From assembly GCA_902778855.1 (NCBI GenBank), contig CACYZM010000027.1, positions 1 to 61,381 on the forward strand: a stretch of 61,381 bases of DNA. The letters run 5' to 3'. This DNA comes from an uncultured Bacteroidia bacterium. Lineage in GTDB: Bacteria > Bacteroidota > Bacteroidia > Bacteroidales > UBA932. The notes under the pieces were generated by a model. The model saw only the letters and a list, made by a program, of their open reading frames with translations. It did no database searches and was not told where the DNA came from. The position numbers and the translations under genes were made by a program. Of this stretch, positions 59,446-61,381 are shown piece after piece; positions within the stretch are counted from its first letter, which is position 1; each line of letters begins with the position of its first letter.

Positions 59446-60420
59446 ATGGCGAAAACGAAAATTGCATTGATCTACGGAGGCGATTCCTCCGAATGGGGCA
59501 TCTCGGTGCTCAGCGGCAAGTTTGTCGCGACCTGTCTTGACCCGAAACGATATGAAGTGACGGAACTCCTGATGCGCGGCGGCCAATGGTCGGTCTGCGA
59601 CCCGGCGGTCGCCGACGTGGCCGTTCCGGTCAAACCTTTCATTCCGTCCGAACTCAAGCACTACGACGTGGCGATGATCATGATCCACGGCACGCCGGGT
59701 GAAAACGGCATCCTCCAGGCGGAACTTGAAAAACACGAAGTCCCCTTCACGACCTGTTCCTCGCGGGTGGCTTCCCTGACTTTCGACAAGCACGCCTGCA
59801 AGAAGGCCCTGAAGGGACTGGGCATTCCCCTGGCTCCCGAGTTTTTCCTGCATAAGGGCGAAGCGTTCAACCCCGAAAAAGTGGTCGAGAAACTGGGCCT
59901 GCCGGTGTTCGTCAAACCCAACGACGGCGGCAGCTCCTTCGGCGTGACGAAGGTCAAGCGGATGGAAGACCTCGCCCCGGCCGTCGCCGCGGCCTTCTCC
60001 GAGAGCGACGACGTGCTCATCGAAAGCTTCATCCCCGGCCGGGAACTCACCGAAGGCGTGTACAACCACGGCGGCGTGGTGGTCCCGCTGCCGGTCACGG
60101 AGATCATTCCCCACAACGAGTATTTCGACTATGAGGCGAAGTATCTGGGCAAGAGCGACGAAGTCTGCCCGGCCCGGATCACGCCCGAACAGGAACACAC
60201 GGTCCGCGAGCAGACGCGCCGCATCTACCAGCATTTCGGCTGCCGGGGACTGATCCGCTGCGACTACATCATGACGGAATCGGGCAAGGTGTACTTCCTT
60301 GAAATCAACCCGGTCCCCGGTATGACGAAGATGTCGCTCGTCCCCGCCCAGATCCGCGCCGCCGGCCTGTCCGTCAGCGGGGTTCTCGACGACCTGATCA
60401 ACGAAGCCCTTGCAAAATGA
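59446..60420 (+). CDS. ddl: D-alanine--D-alanine ligase
   Basis: 324 residues from MAKTKIALIYGGDSSEWGIS, with the start 4 bases after the PBP1A gene. ATP-grasp fold: IMIHGTPGENGILQAELEKH, LPVFVKPNDGGSSFGVTKVK, IESFIPGRELTEGVYNHGG and CRGLIRCDYIMTE with VYFLEINPVPGMTKMSLVPA near the C-terminus. It makes the D-Ala-D-Ala dipeptide for peptidoglycan. The ATGA overlap with prmC joins it to the next gene. Confidence 0.95.
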   Translation: MAKTKIALIYGGDSSEWGISVLSGKFVATCLDPKRYEVTELLMRGGQWSVCDPAVADVAVPVKPFIPSELKHYDVAMIMIHGTPGENGILQAELEKHEVPFTTCSSRVASLTFDKHACKKALKGLGIPLAPEFFLHKGEAFNPEKVVEKLGLPVFVKPNDGGSSFGVTKVKRMEDLAPAVAAAFSESDDVLIESFIPGRELTEGVYNHGGVVVPLPVTEIIPHNEYFDYEAKYLGKSDEVCPARITPEQEHTVREQTRRIYQHFGCRGLIRCDYIMTESGKVYFLEINPVPGMTKMSLVPAQIRAAGLSVSGVLDDLINEALAK

Positions 60421-61381
60421 CCCTTCGCGAATTCATCGATTTCAGCATCATCCGGCTGGCGCCGCTGTATCCGGAAGCGGAGGCCAAGGCCATCGCCTTC
60501 CGCCTGCTCGATTACTATCTGGAGATACCTTCCTATAAATATATCTCCGATCCCGATCTCCCGATCGTTCCCGACGACCGTCCCGAACAGGCCGAGACCG
60601 CCCCGGCACGGCGCGTGGAGCGCCGCAAGGCGGCTGCTTCCGCCGACAATCCGCAGGCGCTGGTCCATCGCCCCGTGTCCCGGCAGGTCCGGAAGGACCG
60701 TGCCGCCGAAATGCTCGCTGCGCTCGATGAACTCTCGACCGGCCGCCCCCTGCAGTACGTGCTGGGCTTCGCAGATTTCTGCGGCCATCGGTTCAAAGTC
60801 GGCCAGGGCTGTCTGATCCCCCGTCCTGAAACCGAAGAAATGGTCTCCCGCATCATCGACGACCTCTATACGGAAGATCCTGCCGCCGAGTCCACTCCCG
60901 ATGACGGACCTTTCAACATCCTCGATCTCTGCACCGGCTCGGGCTGCATCGCCTGGTCGCTGGCGGCGGAGTTCCCGGAGGCGATGGTCTACGGCTGCGA
61001 CCTGTCGGACGCCGCCTTGCGCTACGCTTGCCGCCAGCGCGTCAAGCTGGCCGGCGCCCGTCCCATCTTCTTCACGGCCGACGTGCTGGCCGAGCCGCCC
61101 GCCGGCCTGCCGAAGTTCGACGTCATCGTCGCCAATCCGCCGTATATCTGCGACAGCGAACGCGCCGCAATGCGTCCCAACGTCCTGGACTTCGAGCCCG
61201 CCGAGGCGCTCTTCGTCCCCGACGACGATCCGCTCCGGTTCTACCGGGCGATCGCCCGCTGGACCGAAGCCCTCCTGCGCCCCGACGGCCATATTTATTT
61301 GGAAATCAACGAGCGCTTCGGCCCCGACGTGGCCGCGCTCTTCCCCGGCTCCTGCGTCCTTCAGGACATCTCCGGCCGCGA
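60417..61381 (+). CDS. prmC: Release factor glutamine methyltransferase, C-terminally cut
   Basis: About 321 codons present before the window edge; its frame stays open there. PrmC methylates the GGQ glutamine of RF1 and RF2 with SAM. Seen: TGRPLQYVLGFADFCGHRFK, LIPRPETEEMVSRII, ILDLCTGSGCIAWSLAAEFP (SAM motif), VANPPYICDSERAAMRPNVL (NPPY). The N-terminal domain has an extra segment of about 35-40 residues, rich in Arg, Ala and acidic residues (about 45-95), compared with E. coli PrmC. ATG overlaps the ddl stop. Confidence 0.92.
   Translation, partial: MTLREFIDFSIIRLAPLYPEAEAKAIAFRLLDYYLEIPSYKYISDPDLPIVPDDRPEQAETAPARRVERRKAAASADNPQALVHRPVSRQVRKDRAAEMLAALDELSTGRPLQYVLGFADFCGHRFKVGQGCLIPRPETEEMVSRIIDDLYTEDPAAESTPDDGPFNILDLCTGSGCIAWSLAAEFPEAMVYGCDLSDAALRYACRQRVKLAGARPIFFTADVLAEPPAGLPKFDVIVANPPYICDSERAAMRPNVLDFEPAEALFVPDDDPLRFYRAIARWTEALLRPDGHIYLEINERFGPDVAALFPGSCVLQDISGR

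Overview
The window looks like chromosomal DNA of a fairly GC-rich member of the Bacteroidota, most likely an uncultured gut Bacteroidales. Supporting signs are -7 boxes of the TAnnTTTG type before many genes (pgk, the SPFH gene, smpB, the fimbrillin operon, gcvP, ispD, the PBP1A gene), fimbrillin-type lipoproteins, a NusG-family (UpxY-like) regulator, a Bacteroidota-type TopA with C-terminal repeats, and the fused GcvP. The species cannot be named from this sequence.

Layout. 1-2.5 kb: the end of a minus-strand operon pgk - lactonase-like propeller - unknown gene, the last cut by the window edge. 2.6-4.3 kb: a small Arc/RHH-type protein paired with an SPFH (band 7) membrane protein, and smpB divergent from them. 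4.3-10.9 kb: a minus-strand surface-fimbria operon of three lipoproteins led by a 61-residue peptide. Its promoter is close to consensus and has a perfect 9-bp inverted repeat across the expected transcription start. 11.0-12.9 kb: a NusG-like protein translationally coupled to an initiating sugar-phosphate transferase; this unit ends in an intrinsic terminator formed inside the last codons of the NusG-like gene. 12.9-13.4 kb: a plus-strand HD-domain lipoprotein.

13.4-42.2 kb: one long minus-strand exopolysaccharide/capsule locus of about 30 tightly packed, often overlapping genes. It holds Wzx, Wzy, Wza and a Wzc-like tyrosine kinase, glycosyltransferases of families 2, 4 and 8, two LicD-type phosphotransferases, a LicC-like nucleotidyltransferase with a HAD phosphatase, a TagD-Gfo/Idh fusion, two AT3 acyltransferases and a GNAT. 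Embedded in it is a compact acyl-synthesis set (two carrier proteins, KASIII, SDR) beside an amino-sugar aminotransferase and a PglD-type N-acyltransferase. The simplest reading is a Wzx/Wzy polysaccharide whose amino-sugar carries a short (hydroxy)acyl amide made on the spot, and which is probably decorated with CDP-activated phospho-groups. Two genes, the Wzc kinase and one GT2, are each broken by a deletion plus frameshift.

42.3-44.8 kb: three outer-membrane barrel genes, one with an OmpA domain. 44.8-61.4 kb: housekeeping genes: gcvP, the cell-shape operon mreB-mreC-mreD-mrdA-rodA, ispD, an Lrp/AsnC regulator, topA, a PBP1A-type bifunctional penicillin-binding protein, ddl and the start of prmC.

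No rRNA, tRNA, CRISPR array, insertion sequence or integrase was recognised. No gene-free stretch exceeds 300 bases; the longest is 44120-44345, which holds a terminator and otherwise nothing recognised.
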